From positions 1 through 40,508 of the forward strand of contig CALEIK010000012.1 of the NCBI GenBank assembly GCA_937876195.1: 40,508 bases of DNA, given 5' to 3'. The notes under the pieces were generated by a model. That model was not told the origin of the DNA and did no database searches. It worked only from the letters and a program-made list of their open reading frames with translations. Each line of letters begins with the position of its first letter. Position 1 is the first letter of the stretch. A program made the translations under genes and the position numbers. Source of the stretch: an uncultured Flavobacteriales bacterium. Its GTDB lineage: Bacteria > Bacteroidota > Bacteroidia > Flavobacteriales_D > Crocinitomicaceae. Below, piece after piece: positions 32,812 through 40,508 of this stretch.

Positions 32812-34521
32812 ATGAGCATTGAACTTTCAGATCAAGAGATCCAGCGTAGAGAAAAGCTAACAAAATTGCGTGAATTGGGGATTAACCCTTATCCAGCTGC
32901 ATTGTATGCGGTTTCCGATTATTCAAAGGAGATAAAGGAGAACTACGAGGAAGGTAAAGTTGTTTGTTTAGCAGGAAGAATGATGTCCCAAAGAATCATG
33001 GGTAAAGCATCTTTTGCTGAGCTTCAAGACGCTCAAGGTAGAATTCAAGTGTACTTTAACCGCGATGAAATCTGTCCGGGTGAAGATAAAACCTTGTACA
33101 ACGAAGTATTTAAAAAATTACTGGATTTAGGAGACTTCATCGGCGTAAAAGGAAAAGTATTTAAAACGCAGGTAGGTGAGGTTTCGGTGCACGTTGATGA
33201 GTTTAGCTTGTTGAGTAAATCACTAAAACCATTGCCATTGCCTAAAACGGATGCCGAAGGAAAAGTCCACGATGCATTTACCGATCCAGAGATGCGTTAC
33301 CGTCAGCGGTATACAGACTTGGTGGTGAATCCACGTGTAAAGGATATTTTTGTGAAGCGCACGAAATTGTTTGCTGCCATGCGTAATTTTTTCAACGATG
33401 CAGGGTATATGGAAGTGGAAACCCCGATTTTGCAATCAATCGCTGGTGGAGCAGCTGCGCGACCATTCATTACCCACCATAATGCGTTGGATATTCCGTT
33501 GTATTTGAGAATTGCGAATGAGTTGTACTTGAAACGTTTGATTGTTGGTGGATTTGATGGTGTGTATGAATTTTCAAAAAACTTCAGAAATGAAGGAATG
33601 GATAGGACGCACAATCCTGAATTTACAGCCATGGAAATCTACGTTTCGTACAAAGATTACAACTGGATGATGGAGTTTACAGAGCGCTTATTGGAGCACT
33701 GTGCAATTGCGGTCAACGGAACACCTGAGTCGACTTTTGGTGAGCATAACATTAGTTTTAAAGCACCTTACAAACGAGTGACGATGCGCCAGGCAATCAT
33801 TGATTTCACGGGATTTGATATTCAAGGTAAATCAGAAGATGAATTGCGCGCTGCCGCGAAAGGAATGGGAATTGAGGTGGATGAAACGATGGGGAAAGGG
33901 AAGCTCATCGACGAAATTTTTGGTGAGAAGTGCGAAGGAAATTACATTCAACCAACGTTCATCATTGACTACCCGAAAGAAATGTCACCGTTGTGTAAGG
34001 AGCACAGAGAAGATCCTTCGTTGACGGAACGTTTTGAGTTGATGGTTTGTGGTAAGGAAATTGCCAATGCCTATTCAGAGTTAAATGACCCAATTGATCA
34101 ACGAGAGCGCTTTGAAGAGCAAGTGAAATTGGCAGAGAAAGGCGATGATGAGGCAGGACAATTTATTGATCAAGATTTCTTGAGAGCATTAGAATATGGA
34201 ATGCCACCAACCTCTGGATTAGGAATTGGAATGGATCGTCTAATCATGTTTTTAACGAACAATCCAGCAATTCAAGAAGTATTATTCTTCCCGCAAATGC
34301 GCCCGGAAAAGTTTGAAATGGCGAAAGGGCCAGAGTTGACTGAAAACGAACAGTTGATTTTTGATACTTTATCCAAAGAACAAACGATGGACTTGAACGC
34401 ACTGAAAGACAAAGTAGGATTGAGCAACAAGCAGTGGGATGTTGCAGTAAAGGGATTGGCAAAGCACGGGTTAACGAAAGTGTCTAAGACCGATGAAGCA
34501 TTGTTGATTGAGCTAGTCTAA
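32812..34521 (+). CDS. lysS: Lysyl-tRNA synthetase, class II
   Basis: 569 residues. An N-terminal OB-fold anticodon-binding domain (about 55-155, with VCLAGRMMSQRIMGKASFAELQD) precedes the class II catalytic core. Motif 1 surrounds the MEVETPILQSIAGGAAARPF segment, motif 2 is FRNEGMDRTHNPEF (about 258) and motif 3 is GLGIGMDRLIMFL (about 468). The last about 55 residues (LTENEQLIFDTLSKEQ onward) form an extra helical, winged-helix-like tail not present in the E. coli enzyme of about 505 residues. Such a tail is, as I recall, common in Bacteroidota LysRS. The gene has its own promoter and a very strong terminator. Confidence 0.97.
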   Translation: MSIELSDQEIQRREKLTKLRELGINPYPAALYAVSDYSKEIKENYEEGKVVCLAGRMMSQRIMGKASFAELQDAQGRIQVYFNRDEICPGEDKTLYNEVFKKLLDLGDFIGVKGKVFKTQVGEVSVHVDEFSLLSKSLKPLPLPKTDAEGKVHDAFTDPEMRYRQRYTDLVVNPRVKDIFVKRTKLFAAMRNFFNDAGYMEVETPILQSIAGGAAARPFITHHNALDIPLYLRIANELYLKRLIVGGFDGVYEFSKNFRNEGMDRTHNPEFTAMEIYVSYKDYNWMMEFTERLLEHCAIAVNGTPESTFGEHNISFKAPYKRVTMRQAIIDFTGFDIQGKSEDELRAAAKGMGIEVDETMGKGKLIDEIFGEKCEGNYIQPTFIIDYPKEMSPLCKEHREDPSLTERFELMVCGKEIANAYSELNDPIDQRERFEEQVKLAEKGDDEAGQFIDQDFLRALEYGMPPTSGLGIGMDRLIMFLTNNPAIQEVLFFPQMRPEKFEMAKGPELTENEQLIFDTLSKEQTMDLNALKDKVGLSNKQWDVAVKGLAKHGLTKVSKTDEALLIELV

Positions 34522-34549
34522 GCGCTTTCAATAGATACTAGTATAAAAG

Positions 34550-34586
34550 AAAAAGAGGCTGTTCATATTTTGAACAGCCTCTTTTT
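34550..34586. terminator. Bidirectional Rho-independent terminator between lysS and the CHU_C gene
   Basis: Perfect 16-bp stem (34550-34565 pairs with 34571-34586) with a TATTT loop; A run on the left, T run on the right. It serves lysS on the plus strand and can also serve the convergent adhesin gene on the minus strand. Confidence 0.92.
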
Positions 34587-34609
34587 ATATCCCTCTTGGA
34601 CTCTATCAA

Positions 34610-37600
34610 CTATTCATTATCAACTATATGAACGAAACCATGGTATTGATTACCATCAGGTGATTTCAACACGTAAGAATAGACTCCTTCAGCAACTTTC
34701 GCGCCTGATTTGTTTTCTCCGGCCCATTTATTATCATAATTAGAAGATTCAAAAATCACATTACCCCACCTATTCAATATTAATAGGTAAGAGTTCGGTA
34801 GAAGCCCTGTTATTTCAAACCAATCATTGACACCATCAGAATTTCGAGTAATAATATTTGGGATGGACAACCTATTCAATACCTGAATAGTTACAGATAC
34901 TTCATCAGTACAACCGTTAGCATCAACTACAGTAAGTGAAATAACATAATCTCCAGGTGCCGTAAAATAGTGGGAAGGATTTTCTTCAGAATAATTATCA
35001 CCTTCTATATTCCAACTCCAATTAACAATATTTCCTGTAGACTGATCTGTGAAGCTGATGCTATCAGGCACATACACTAAGTTCGGTTGATATGTAAACG
35101 CCGCATTCGGACCACCGACATAGTTAACAACAAATGGACCTTCTTGAGATGCACATCCTGTTAGGTCTTCAGTTACAGTAAGTATATAGGATCCCGCCGT
35201 TAAATTCACTAGATCAATAGAAGTGGATGTTGAATTTGTCCACGAATAACTCAAACTACCTGTTCCCGAAGCTGTTATCCCAGAAATGGTTCCATATGTA
35301 CCATTGCACATTTGATCAGTGATAATTAGTTCAGAAATATCAATAGTAGGCCCCCCTATATTTAGAACGTCGTGAGGACCCGATGTTACTGTACATCCGT
35401 TACCATCTGTAATGGTTAATGTGTAGCTACCAGCGCTCAAATTCGTTGCATCCACGTTGTTTCCTCCAGCATTACTCCATGCATAATCAATTACTGGAGT
35501 GCCGTCAGCGGTAATGCCAAGAATTGAACCATTCTGGCTATCACAATTTTCATTTGAGATGGTGAGGTTACTTTCGTCTACTGTTGGTCCGTCGACGTAC
35601 TGAACAATATAGGGTCCGGACTGTATAGAACACCCAGTTACATCATCCGTAGCAGTTAACGTATAACTACCAGCACTCAATCCAGTAATATCCGCAGAGT
35701 TCTGTGGACTGTTATCCCAGTCATAACTAATTGATCCTGTTCCTGATACAACAATTCCTGATATCGAACCCATTGTACCATTACAAAGCTCATCCAATAT
35801 GGAAACATTTGAATCATCTAGCGTAAGTCCTGTGCTACTTATTGTAATTATTTGTTCAACCAATATTTGATTTCCACAATCATCAGTCACACTGTATGTT
35901 CTTGTTATTGTTTCTGGACATGCTCCTCCATCAGAGAGATCACTAACCCAAGCAACGATTGGATTTATAGTGCAATTGTCCGCTTCATCCGTTACAACGA
36001 GTGGGTCAGGTGCTGGTGCGGGACCTGTAGGCACGTCTATGGCTATTGGGTCAGAAGCGGTTGGTAGAGTTGTATCGTCTATGGTAATTGTTTGTGTTGT
36101 AGTTGCCACGTTTCCGCATGCATCCGTATATGTCCAAGTTCGTGTAATTGTTCCCCCACAAGCACCACCAGAGAGTGCACCATCGCTACCAGTAACAGTT
36201 CCAGTACCATCACAGTTGTCTGTCCAATCAAGGTCAGTCATTGCGGGCACATCCCCAATACATTCTACCGTAACATCCATAGGAGCAGGATCCAATACGG
36301 GAGCAGTATTATCTTCCACCGAAATTGTATGAGTAACATCAATGCTATTTCCGCAATCGTCGGTCACACTATATATCCTAGAAATAATGATTGGGCACGT
36401 TCCCGACTGTGATTCTGATACGAAGGCAACCGTTGGTGTAGAACAGTTATCTGCTTCATCTGTTATGACTGCAGAATTAGCGATTGGCACATCGGATAAA
36501 CATTCATAAGAACTAGTCGTTGGGTCGCTAGCTGTTGGGTTCTGCGTGTCATTAATAGTGATTGTTTGCTCAACATCAATGGAATTTCCGCAATCATCGG
36601 TGACACGGTAGGTTCTGGTAATAACCTCTGGGCAAGAATTGTTATCTGATATATCACTTATCCAGGTTACTACGGGGTTACATGGGCTAGATTCAGTCGT
36701 CACAACGACTGGGTCTGGCGCAGGTACATCTGCCGTACACTGAACATCAATAGGTGTAGGATTACTAGCTGTTGGTAGATCAATAACACAACAGGTATAT
36801 GGTGATTGTGTAACTAACGTGCAATTCGCAGCGGTCTGAGTTTGTTCAGTATAAGTCGCATCAAACGTGATTGTCAAATCATTCATCGTCCACTCACCGT
36901 CTGCTAAACTTCCACACGTGGCATTAGGATTAAATGTTGTATAAACAGGACAAGGAAAAATGGGGCAAGGATCAACCCAAAAATTATTTGGTAAAATGTA
37001 AATATCAATGGTGCTGTTTTCATCATAAACCACTCCTGCGGCAGCCAAATCTGCTTCGGTTACAGTAACAGAAAAATTGGAATTGTTACAGCAATTCGGA
37101 CCGTCTAGAATTACCTGAACACCATCAACCCAAACGGCTATATAATAGTTGTAATCCGTGCTGGTACTTGGAGGGTTATAGCAAAAGTTTGTTCCGGTAA
37201 TAGTGAGGTTAAAATCAGTAGATAAACCTCCATCTCCATTTGGTGGAATAGTTGTGTATGCTGCGTTATTCACCCCTCCATATGGTGAACTAGAAACAAC
37301 AGCATCTCCAGCTGTCGTCGTGGTATTGTATGTGATTGGACCGAGGGCACCTCCTGTAGAACAGCAATCAGGACTTCCTTGTAGACCAATATATTCGACG
37401 CTAAAATCTTGAGAGCCAGGCGCACAGGTATTGGCGGGCCAAGCACTCGGATCTGGTGTAATAATAAACGTTGAACCGATATCTAACAACTCACAATCAT
37501 TTTGAGGATCAATATCCCACTGACATGTGGTTGAATTCCATGTAATATCTACGACATCAGATGATGTTGTGGCGATTTGAGGGTAAATTACAACACTGTG

Positions 37601-38959
37601 AATACCGCTAGAAAGAACACTTCCTGTCTGGTCACAAACAATTTCCCATGGCATATCTACGGAAATCGGTGTACAGTAATTCGTATTGTTTAATGTAAAC
37701 TGAACGTTGTGATCAGCACAGTTTCCAATAGTATTAACAAATGGACCAGAAGGGGTGTTAATTGTTAAAGTTGTAGGACTAATGTCAATATTTGAAGCAA
37801 ATACTTGATTGGTTTCAGCTCCAAAATTACCCGATATTGGTCCCGCTATAGTAGAACCATTATCGTCAATTTGTATATACCCACCAGCTCCATTAAATCC
37901 ATCTCCAAACGAATCATAAACAATTAGATTATATACAGTTCCCTCTACATTGGGATCAAAACAAACTGAGACAAATATATTTCCACCGTTTGTTCCAGGT
38001 CCACCAGAAGCCACAACGTTTCCTGTTAGGACACTGAGAACTTCCCAGGTAATCTCACCAGCGAAAGATGATCCATAATTACCGACTACATCAAAGCAAA
38101 CAACAGCCGGACATGCAGTATTTAACACTGTAAAGTCATACAATTGTTCACCACATGCTTTGTACTCGGCGATAGGTGTATTATCATAAAACGGACAAGG
38201 AGTTGGTACTGTACAATCAATAACTTCAATTGTCGCCTGATCTGTCGATTGACAAGGGACATTACCTATGACATAGTCAATATTGTAAGTACCTACTCCA
38301 ACAACAGTTGGGTCAAAGACACCATCAGGACTGATCCCTGGTCCCGACCATGTCCCTCCCATATTGGCAGCGGTTAATTGAATTGGTGACCCTGTAGCGC
38401 ATACTGTAGGAGGTGTATTTATTGTCGCATCGGGCAGTCCAGTCTCAGCACTTCCTGGCGCTGTACTTAGTTCCAATGTGAAATTCGTCATTACATCGTC
38501 CCAATCTTCCACTAAAATCATCACAACATCTCCCGCATTTACGGTAGGTGCTGCAGCCGAGGATGTACAAGGAAACGTTGTCCCAAATTGATTACATCCG
38601 TCTTGAAATAGGGCATAACTGCAACCAATCTCTGTAGCTGTACTCAATGATCCACAAGGATCTGTTTCTCCTGTTATATCAAAAATTGAAACATCAAGAT
38701 AACCAGTGGCTTGATCACCTTCAATCAATAAATTGAGGTCACCTCCTTGAGTTATATATAAAATGATATAGGCATAGTTGGGTGCTGCCTGCCCATTTGT
38801 AAAATCTAGACAAGATGAAGGATTGGAAGATGCTGGAATAAAATTAAAAGGTCCGGCAACGCCAGGGGTACAAATTGTTGTGTTTGTATTGCACTGAGAT
38901 TGTACACTGAAGCTAATGAGAATCAATAGCAAAATGTTCCAAATGTGTTTGAATTTCAT
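34610..38959 (-). CDS. Giant T9SS type B (CHU_C) adhesin with HYR-like and SprB repeats
   Basis: 1449 residues from the ATG at 38959, which gives a clean signal peptide MKFKHIWNILLLILISFSVQ cleaved near SQCNT. Upstream in-frame Mets at 38965 and 39010 exist, the last overlapping the stop of the previous gene (ATGA), so a slightly longer form is possible. Regions in order are: a Cys-rich N-terminal beta region (about 20-230); Ig-like segments; four HYR-like units of about 78 residues (about 730-1040, sharing CGNSIDVEQTITI-type strands); three SprB-type repeats of about 80 residues (about 1044-1282, sharing LSAGSYTLT and NGT-GSISGI); a PKD domain (about 1283-1365); and a CHU_C sorting domain (ILNRWGNVIFES near the end). 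SprB-type repeats are known from gliding adhesins, so this is probably a motility or attachment adhesin. Confidence 0.9.
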   Translation of the reverse strand: MKFKHIWNILLLILISFSVQSQCNTNTTICTPGVAGPFNFIPASSNPSSCLDFTNGQAAPNYAYIILYITQGGDLNLLIEGDQATGYLDVSIFDITGETDPCGSLSTATEIGCSYALFQDGCNQFGTTFPCTSSAAAPTVNAGDVVMILVEDWDDVMTNFTLELSTAPGSAETGLPDATINTPPTVCATGSPIQLTAANMGGTWSGPGISPDGVFDPTVVGVGTYNIDYVIGNVPCQSTDQATIEVIDCTVPTPCPFYDNTPIAEYKACGEQLYDFTVLNTACPAVVCFDVVGNYGSSFAGEITWEVLSVLTGNVVASGGPGTNGGNIFVSVCFDPNVEGTVYNLIVYDSFGDGFNGAGGYIQIDDNGSTIAGPISGNFGAETNQVFASNIDISPTTLTINTPSGPFVNTIGNCADHNVQFTLNNTNYCTPISVDMPWEIVCDQTGSVLSSGIHSVVIYPQIATTSSDVVDITWNSTTCQWDIDPQNDCELLDIGSTFIITPDPSAWPANTCAPGSQDFSVEYIGLQGSPDCCSTGGALGPITYNTTTTAGDAVVSSSPYGGVNNAAYTTIPPNGDGGLSTDFNLTITGTNFCYNPPSTSTDYNYYIAVWVDGVQVILDGPNCCNNSNFSVTVTEADLAAAGVVYDENSTIDIYILPNNFWVDPCPIFPCPVYTTFNPNATCGSLADGEWTMNDLTITFDATYTEQTQTAANCTLVTQSPYTCCVIDLPTASNPTPIDVQCTADVPAPDPVVVTTESSPCNPVVTWISDISDNNSCPEVITRTYRVTDDCGNSIDVEQTITINDTQNPTASDPTTSSYECLSDVPIANSAVITDEADNCSTPTVAFVSESQSGTCPIIISRIYSVTDDCGNSIDVTHTISVEDNTAPVLDPAPMDVTVECIGDVPAMTDLDWTDNCDGTGTVTGSDGALSGGACGGTITRTWTYTDACGNVATTTQTITIDDTTLPTASDPIAIDVPTGPAPAPDPLVVTDEADNCTINPIVAWVSDLSDGGACPETITRTYSVTDDCGNQILVEQIITISSTGLTLDDSNVSILDELCNGTMGSISGIVVSGTGSISYDWDNSPQNSADITGLSAGSYTLTATDDVTGCSIQSGPYIVQYVDGPTVDESNLTISNENCDSQNGSILGITADGTPVIDYAWSNAGGNNVDATNLSAGSYTLTITDGNGCTVTSGPHDVLNIGGPTIDISELIITDQMCNGTYGTISGITASGTGSLSYSWTNSTSTSIDLVNLTAGSYILTVTEDLTGCASQEGPFVVNYVGGPNAAFTYQPNLVYVPDSISFTDQSTGNIVNWSWNIEGDNYSEENPSHYFTAPGDYVISLTVVDANGCTDEVSVTIQVLNRLSIPNIITRNSDGVNDWFEITGLLPNSYLLILNRWGNVIFESSNYDNKWAGENKSGAKVAEGVYSYVLKSPDGNQYHGFVHIVDNE
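35115..36770 (-). repeat. HYR-like and SprB repeat arrays in the adhesin gene
   Basis: Four about 78-residue HYR-like units (about 35835-36770) are followed by three about 80-residue SprB-type units (about 35115-35832). Within each array the units align along their full length, with shared segments such as YSVTDDCGN and LSAGSYTLT. Copy number of such arrays may vary between strains. Confidence 0.8.
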
Positions 38960-39006
38960 GGTCATGGTTTTGTAGTTTTTTAAAATATTGCTATTAATAT
39001 TTGTGA

Positions 39007-39408
39007 TCAATCAAATTGATAATCAACGTAACCAAATCTTTTAATAAGTTTAAGGAGTTCTTCTTCTGTATGGTCTGAAGGAATGGTTAAAATAACTTCT
39101 TGACGATTAACATTCATCGTAAAATCAATGATATATGGAAAGGAAATAGGAAATCGATGCTCCCATCTCTCTTTTACAGTTTCATCAAAATCACGATTAG
39201 TCGTAAAGGTATACTGGTAACCAGATGCTTTAACTTGTTTATTAAGTATTGCAGTGCCTGTAGGAATACTAGAACTAGGTATTTGTCTACTCTTAACTTC
39301 ATCAGGTGAGGTTGATCCTGAAAGTGATCCGACTTTGGTCTCATTATTAACCTGATTAAAAGAATAAAATGCGCTTAAAATAAAAGAAGCAAGTAATAGC
39401 TGTTTCAT
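39007..39408 (-). CDS. Small exported protein of unknown function, partner of the giant adhesin
   Basis: 133 residues, family not recognised. An N-terminal signal peptide (KQLLLASFILSAFYSF, cleavage near FNQ) is followed by a Ser/Pro-rich linker and then a compact C-terminal domain. The end (RQEVILTIPSDHTEEELLKLIKRFGYVDYQF) has the beta-alpha-beta look of a ferredoxin/HMA-like fold but lacks a CxxC metal site. It has no C-terminal sorting domain. Its stop codon overlaps a possible adhesin start at 39010 (ATGA), so the two genes are probably co-translated. Position mirrors the unrelated small gene at 14899. TACATTTG (39448-39441, minus strand) is a consensus -7 box 32 bases upstream of its ATG. 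Confidence 0.75.
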   Translation of the reverse strand: MKQLLLASFILSAFYSFNQVNNETKVGSLSGSTSPDEVKSRQIPSSSIPTGTAILNKQVKASGYQYTFTTNRDFDETVKERWEHRFPISFPYIIDFTMNVNRQEVILTIPSDHTEEELLKLIKRFGYVDYQFD

Positions 39409-39440
39409 AGTAGTTTGTTCAAAATGTTGATATAGAGACG

Positions 39441-39448
39441 CAAATGTA
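39441..39448 (-). promoter_or_regulatory. Putative -7 element of the adhesin operon
   Basis: TACATTTG on the minus strand, an exact TAnnTTTG match, 32 bases upstream of the ATG at 39408. No good TTG lies at the usual distance upstream. Confidence 0.5.
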
Positions 39449-39565
39449 GTAAAAAAAGTTGCGTGGGATAATTTTAAAAATAAATATCAAGGACTCCCCT
39501 TGTTCCATGGGTGCTGTAACACGAAACGCAAAAGGAATAAGCGATGACAACAACAATTTAATTAC

Positions 39566-39602
39566 AAAAATAATGAGGGGAATATTCCCCTCATTATTTT
39601 TT
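39566..39602. terminator. Terminator of the partial CHU_C gene
   Basis: An 18-base perfect palindromic arm pair (39566-39583 with 39584-39601, the AATATT centre forming the loop) with GGGG/CCCC core, flanked by A and T runs on either side. It lies 11 bases beyond the leftward gene stop at 39613. Confidence 0.92.
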
Positions 39603-39612
39603 CGGAAACTAG

Positions 39613-40508
39613 CTACCTAAGTACATTTATATGACCAGTGTACATTCTGCGTTCATCAGTTGCACTCGTTTTTACTTCAATTTTCCATGTGTAGATTCCG
39701 TCAGGGACAACTTTACCACCATAGGTACCATCCCACCCTACATCGTAATTGTGCGACTCCCAAATAACTTCACCCCAACGGTTAAATATCATCATTGTAA
39801 AGTCATAAGGATCGTAACCACTTGAAAAAATGGCTTGGAAATATTCATTGTGGATGTCTCCGTCTGGTGTAAACGTATTTGGTACGTAAAAAATTTCCTC
39901 CTCAACTACTCTAATTGACACGTATGCGGTGTCAGCACATCCGAGTGGAGAAGCTGCAATCAATTGCACAGAATATAAACCGGCTTCTTCATTTGGAAAC
40001 GTATGCGTAGGGTTTTCTACACTTGTTTCAGATGAGCCATCACCAAAATTCCACGTGTAATCGGTAGCATTTTCAGAGTGGTTGGTGAATGAAACATTCG
40101 TGTACATAGTGGAAAGTGAAGTCTGTGATGCCGTAAAAGAAGCATTTGGTACCGCTTCAACATAAATATAATCAACATAAGTAATGGTATTTGAACAACC
40201 ATTGGAAGATGTAGCAGTTAATGTAACATCATGTGTACCAGGACCAAATACTGTTGTCACTTCTCCACATCCACTTGTACTATTTCCATTGGAAAACGTC
40301 CAAATACAATCTACAAGATAAGTTGGGTCTGACAGATGAATGGGACTTGTATTGGTAAAGGTCACCGCCAGAGGAGAACATCCTGATGTTACGTCAGCTA
40401 TAAAATTTAGCTCAGGCAAATCTTCGACAATCACAGTAATTTGGTCTGAACTAATACACCCAAGATTATCAGCTGTTACAGTATATGTATTTGTACTGCC
40501 TGGACTAA
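39613..40508 (-). CDS. T9SS type B (CHU_C) PKD-domain protein, C-terminal part
   Basis: The frame is open to the right edge of the window, where 24 more in-frame codons (beginning SPGSTNTYTV) precede a GTG at 40434 that is not taken as the start; about 297 residues are visible. They contain a PKD/Ig-like unit (about VTFTNTSPIHLSD, WTFSNGNSTSGCG), a second PKD domain with YTWNFGDGSSET, and then CADTAYVSIRV leading into the CHU_C sorting domain (YVPNTFTPDGDIHNEYF, MIFNRWGEVIWES). So this is the end of another surface or secreted protein exported by T9SS type B sorting. The N-terminal portion and its function lie outside the window. It is followed by a strong terminator. Confidence 0.88.
   Translation of the reverse strand, partial: SPGSTNTYTVTADNLGCISSDQITVIVEDLPELNFIADVTSGCSPLAVTFTNTSPIHLSDPTYLVDCIWTFSNGNSTSGCGEVTTVFGPGTHDVTLTATSSNGCSNTITYVDYIYVEAVPNASFTASQTSLSTMYTNVSFTNHSENATDYTWNFGDGSSETSVENPTHTFPNEEAGLYSVQLIAASPLGCADTAYVSIRVVEEEIFYVPNTFTPDGDIHNEYFQAIFSSGYDPYDFTMMIFNRWGEVIWESHNYDVGWDGTYGGKVVPDGIYTWKIEVKTSATDERRMYTGHINVLR

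Overview
The window looks like a chromosomal segment of a Bacteroidota bacterium, most likely Flavobacteriales (Crocinitomicaceae/Fluviicola-like; the family-level placement is inference). The evidence is: several secreted proteins with type IX secretion (T9SS) sorting domains of both type A and type B (gliding-motility-associated, CHU_C); recurrent TAnnTTTG (-7) promoter elements with an upstream TTG; little sign of Shine-Dalgarno sequences; an AT-rich base composition; and a flippase-dut-nucleotidyltransferase-TPR-DUF4292-M23 gene order that I recall from Flavobacteriia.

Layout. 1-737: 3' end of a T9SS type A secreted protein, closed by a strong terminator. 844-3190: gpsA and an aspartate kinase, each with its own promoter. 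3262-6676: an iron-uptake unit feoA-feoB-FeoB-associated Cys-rich peptide, followed 3 nt later by a membrane-anchored phosphodiester glycosidase. 6677-6842: an imperfect palindromic repeat between convergent genes. 6843-9936: divergent pair of a FucP-type sugar symporter and an alpha-ketoglutarate-semialdehyde-type dehydrogenase. 9996-11542: secreted PHB-depolymerase-like esterase and the ribosome-rescue factor arfB, overlapping tail to tail. 11559-11652: a scar made of two gene fragments (dxs and the aldehyde dehydrogenase). 11702-15303: small exported protein plus a large CHU_C adhesin. 15416-17362: dxs. 17534-20950: ileS with a palindromic-repeat insertion. 21098-21736: lipoprotein. 21907-22680: methyltransferase. 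22717-30272: a leftward, tightly packed or overlapping envelope cluster (enoyl-CoA hydratase, flippase, dut, sugar nucleotidyltransferase, TPR lipoprotein, DUF4292 lipoprotein, degenerate LytM protein). 30409-32160: GT-C-like membrane protein. 32157-32702: hemJ. 32812-34521: lysS. 34610-39408: second small exported protein plus giant CHU_C/SprB-repeat adhesin. 39613-40508: C-terminal part of a third CHU_C protein.

Most genes are core metabolism or translation (gpsA, lysC, dxs, ileS, lysS, dut, hemJ), mixed with cell-surface functions. The envelope cluster joins precursor activation, lipid-linked glycan flipping, lipoproteins and a peptidoglycan-hydrolase regulator, which suggests coordinated cell-surface assembly. 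I see no RNA genes, CRISPR arrays, transposases, prophage or replication origin. No intergenic stretch exceeds 300 bases.

The most unusual observations are: the two-fragment scar at 11559-11652, which has the order expected at a tandem-duplication junction; two independent copies of a 'small exported protein plus giant T9SS adhesin' gene pair; the repeat-derived peptide inside IleRS; and promoters so close to start codons that many mRNAs should have almost no leader.
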